In this document: piece after piece, positions 15,271 through 16,902 of the stretch | Numbering within the stretch: the stretch's first letter is position 1 | Layout: each line of letters opens with the position of its first letter | Assembly: GCA_028701635.1 (NCBI GenBank) | Contig: JAQVQJ010000009.1 | Location: 1-16,902, forward strand | DNA: 16,902 nucleotides | From: Clostridia bacterium | GTDB lineage: Bacteria > Bacillota_A > Clostridia > Christensenellales > UBA1242 | Direction: 5' to 3' | Notes under the pieces: model-generated | Told to the model about the DNA's origin: nothing | Databases searched by the model: none | What the model saw: only the letters and a program-made list of their open reading frames with translations | Made by a program: the position numbers and the translations under genes

Positions 15271-16287
15271 TTATTCCTCCTTTTTATCCGATCTTAAAAC
15301 TATCGCGTGTGCAATTCCGGGGACCGTATCTCCTTGTTGAGTTGAAGTTGTACTTAACAACGCCCCTGTAGCAACATATAAAACACTATTTAACTCTCCT
15401 GATTTTAATCTATTAAGAACATAGGAATTAAAGATGGAAGCAGAGCAACCACAACCTGATCCGCCCATTAAAACATGTTGATTATAATAAAACATCATTT
15501 GACCACAATCTCCATAATTTATTCCTAATTTATATCCCTCTTGCTCCATTAAATCTATTAAAATCTCTGAGCCTAACTTACCTAAATCTCCGGTTATGAT
15601 AAGATCATAATCTTCCGGTTTTGTTTTAGTGTTTTTAAAGACAGAAACCATAGTTTCCATTGCAGCAGGTGCCATAGCCGCACCCATATTATTAACATCA
15701 TTAATTCCATAATCCATAACCTTGCCAAAGGTTGCAGACTCAATGTAAGGACCATCGCCTTCAAGCGAAACAATTGAGCAACCTGCTGCAGTACAAGTCC
15801 ATTGAGCAGTTGGAGGCTTTTGATTTCCTAATTCAAGGGGAAATCTAAATTGTCTTTCTGCAGTTGAAAAGTGGCTTGATGTTGCGCATGCTAAATATTT
15901 GAAATATTCTGCATTAACCATAGCTGCTCCAACTTCCAAAGATAGAACCATAGTTGAACAAGCACCAAAAACTCCTAAAAACATCATATCAAAAGAACGA
16001 GCGGCGTAACTTGAAGTTATAATTTGATTCAATAAGTCGCCCGAAATAAGTAAATCAATATCATTTGGTTTTAATAAAGCTTTATCAGTTGCACCAAAGA
16101 CTGCCTGTTCAAGCATTTTTCTTTCTGCTTTTTCATAAGATTTTTCGCCGAATGAATCGCTTTTCATAACATAGTCAAACATTTTCCCAAAAGGGCCTTC
16201 ACCTTCCTTAGGACCAACAATAGAATAGCCACTAATTATTTTTGGTTTATTTTTAAAGAATATAGTTTGATGTTTTTTTTCTTTCAT
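15271..16287 (-). CDS. spoVAD: Stage V sporulation protein AD
   Basis: A 338-aa protein, the standard SpoVAD length, with a thiolase/ketoacyl-synthase-like fold. SpoVAD binds dipicolinic acid on the outer face of the inner spore membrane during its import. Seen: GYSIVGPKEGEGPFG at the N terminus, LGVFGACSTMVLSLEVGAAMV with C110 at the thiolase nucleophile position, the segment QWTCTAAGCSIVSLEGDGP, LIITGDLGKLGSEIL, and a glycine-rich GGSGCGCSASIFNSYVL near the C terminus. The ATG at 16287 has AGGAGA at 16292-16297; a longer in-frame reading to 16386 would add 33 Cys-rich residues that are the shadow of spoVAC and is rejected. It starts 9 bases after the spoVAC stop. Confidence 0.96.
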   Translation of the reverse strand: MKEKKHQTIFFKNKPKIISGYSIVGPKEGEGPFGKMFDYVMKSDSFGEKSYEKAERKMLEQAVFGATDKALLKPNDIDLLISGDLLNQIITSSYAARSFDMMFLGVFGACSTMVLSLEVGAAMVNAEYFKYLACATSSHFSTAERQFRFPLELGNQKPPTAQWTCTAAGCSIVSLEGDGPYIESATFGKVMDYGINDVNNMGAAMAPAAMETMVSVFKNTKTKPEDYDLIITGDLGKLGSEILIDLMEQEGYKLGINYGDCGQMMFYYNQHVLMGGSGCGCSASIFNSYVLNRLKSGELNSVLYVATGALLSTTSTQQGDTVPGIAHAIVLRSDKKEE

Positions 16288-16295
16288 AAAATCTC

Positions 16296-16742
16296 CTATA
16301 TAAATAAATAGATTAATCCAACTATTGCACTTGCAACAACTCCAACAACTATAACAGGGCCTGCAATTGTAAACATTTTTACGCATATTCCATAGATTAT
16401 TCCTTCGTGTTTAAATTCCATAGCTGGACTAGTTATAGAGTTAGAAAATCCAGTAATTGGAACAATAGAACCCCCACCGGCATAAGCTCCAATCCTATCA
16501 TATATCCCTAATCCCGTTAGTAAAGAAGCTAAGAATACAAGAATAACTGAAATATATCCAGAAACATTTATTTGAGTTATAGATGGGAAAATTGCGATTA
16601 AGCCATCTCCAATTCCTTGCCCAATCATACAAATAACACCTCCAACCCAAAAGGCATTAAAGAGGCTAGGCCAGTTATTAGTTTTAGGAATTTTAACTTT
16701 TACATATTCATTATATTTTTTATTTCTTTCTTCTCTATTCAT
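16296..16742 (-). CDS. spoVAC: Stage V sporulation protein AC
   Basis: A 148-aa membrane protein, normal SpoVAC length, with a charged N terminus and four hydrophobic segments from about residue 30 on. Conserved features include FWVGGVICMIGQ, the GIYDRIGAYAGGGSIVPITGFSNS loop and PAMEFKHEGIIYG. SpoVAC forms a mechanosensitive-type channel in the inner spore membrane for dipicolinic acid movement. It resembles SpoVAE in its first part (VGG-x-C-M-x-GQ), showing the two are paralogues. It is the first gene of the operon, with a strong GGGGAGGT site at 16753-16746. In many clostridia it follows sigF directly; here it is about 16 kb away and inverted. Confidence 0.96.
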   Translation of the reverse strand: MNREERNKKYNEYVKVKIPKTNNWPSLFNAFWVGGVICMIGQGIGDGLIAIFPSITQINVSGYISVILVFLASLLTGLGIYDRIGAYAGGGSIVPITGFSNSITSPAMEFKHEGIIYGICVKMFTIAGPVIVVGVVASAIVGLIYLFI

Positions 16743-16765
16743 TTTACCTCCCCAAAATCAAAGTT

Positions 16766-16794
16766 ATGTTATGCAAAATGATTAAATTTTAAAC
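16766..16794 (-). promoter_or_regulatory. Possible sigma-F/sigma-G-type promoter of the spoVA operon
   Basis: On the minus strand GTTTA (16794-16790), 15 bases, GCATAACAT (16774-16766). The geometry equals that of the two sigma-F-type promoters in this window, and spoVA operons are read by forespore sigma-G in Bacillus, but neither box is a close match to CATnnTA. Predicted +1 near 16759, 17 bases before the ATG. Confidence 0.3.
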
Positions 16795-16806
16795 AAAAGA
16801 AACTTA

Positions 16807-16877
16807 TTTATGGAAAAAACTAATAAATTTTAAAAAATCAAACAAAATAAATAAGAAAAAATTTATGGAGGAAACTA
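16807..16877 (+). repeat. Imperfect 16-bp direct repeat before the last gene
   Basis: TTTATGGAAAAAACTA (16807-16822) and TTTATGGAGGAAACTA (16862-16877) match at 14 of 16 positions. The second copy supplies the Shine-Dalgarno GGAGGA and the A of the next ATG; the first lacks the GG. Could be a small duplication or chance in AT-rich DNA. Confidence 0.35.
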
Positions 16878-16902
16878 TGAAGAAATTTTTATCGATAATA
16901 TT
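16877..16902 (+). CDS. Start of a gene with probable signal peptide (partial)
   Basis: An ATG follows GGAGGA (16867-16872) with 4 bases between. Only eight codons (MKKFLSII) are visible before the window ends. Two lysines then hydrophobic residues look like the start of a signal peptide or membrane anchor. It is divergent from spoVAC. In Bacillus a D-alanyl-D-alanine carboxypeptidase gene (dacF) lies by the sigF operon, but eight residues cannot identify this one. Confidence 0.6.

Noticed and set aside
16288..16386. 33-residue Cys-rich N-terminal extension of SpoVAD
   Set aside because: It overlaps spoVAC in another frame, matches nothing in the family, and ATG 16287 has a good AGGAGA site and the family's usual length.
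1..16902. Search for mobile elements, CRISPR repeats, defence genes, tRNA or rRNA
   Set aside because: No transposase, integrase, regularly spaced repeats or RNA gene signatures are seen; the gene set is chromosomal core.

Overview
The window looks like chromosomal DNA from a low-GC, endospore-forming Bacillota, most likely a clostridial lineage. The evidence is the AT-rich codon use, purine-rich Shine-Dalgarno sites, a sigma-F tail, SpoIIQ, the SpoVAC-SpoVAD-SpoVAE set and a DnaG/SigA pair. Species cannot be read from the sequence. No phage, transposase, CRISPR array, tRNA or rRNA is visible. It is a core-genome segment with several unusual details rather than an accessory island.

Layout. 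At 1-226 is the 3' end of a sporulation sigma factor, best matching sigma-F. Convergent to it is a minus-strand pair: a histidine-phosphatase-like protein (232-705) behind a Na/phosphate cotransporter family protein (754-2442). Divergent from these is trpS (2573-3565), then dnaG and the housekeeping sigma factor sigA/rpoD (3697-6536), then a coiled-coil zinc-ribbon protein (6602-7300) ending in a clear terminator. On the minus strand recD2 overlaps comFC in a TGATG junction (10321 to 7344). The plus strand then carries a degenerate glycerol-1-phosphate-dehydrogenase-like protein (10451-11656), a small membrane-anchored protein with YwmB-like features (11699-12163), a SpoIIQ-like M23 protein (12284-12883) with a strong terminator, and a Rel-family (p)ppGpp synthetase (12955-14898). 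Convergent to relA is the minus-strand spoVAC-spoVAD-spoVAE operon (16742 to 14895). A new plus-strand gene begins at 16877.

Themes. Sporulation genes sit at both ends and in the middle. SpoIIQ acts at the engulfing mother-cell/forespore interface, SpoVA proteins move dipicolinic acid into the forespore, and sigma-F drives early forespore transcription. Replication, transcription and stress genes lie between them.

Notable points. (1) Two genes, the YwmB-like one and spoIIQ, carry near-identical sigma-F-type promoters with the same 15-nt spacer. (2) relA has a perfect sigma-A promoter whose predicted +1 is the A of an ATG, so its mRNA is probably leaderless. (3) The Rel protein has lost its hydrolase motifs and lacks a C-terminal ACT domain. 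(4) Several putative enzymes (glycerol-1-phosphate-dehydrogenase-like, SpoIIQ, histidine phosphatase) lack key catalytic or metal-binding residues. (5) Predicted promoters across the window place +1 at or within a few bases of the Shine-Dalgarno site. (6) sigF and spoVAC, usually adjacent in clostridia, lie at opposite ends in opposite orientations. I found no convincing wholly new system such as a defence island or novel RNA.
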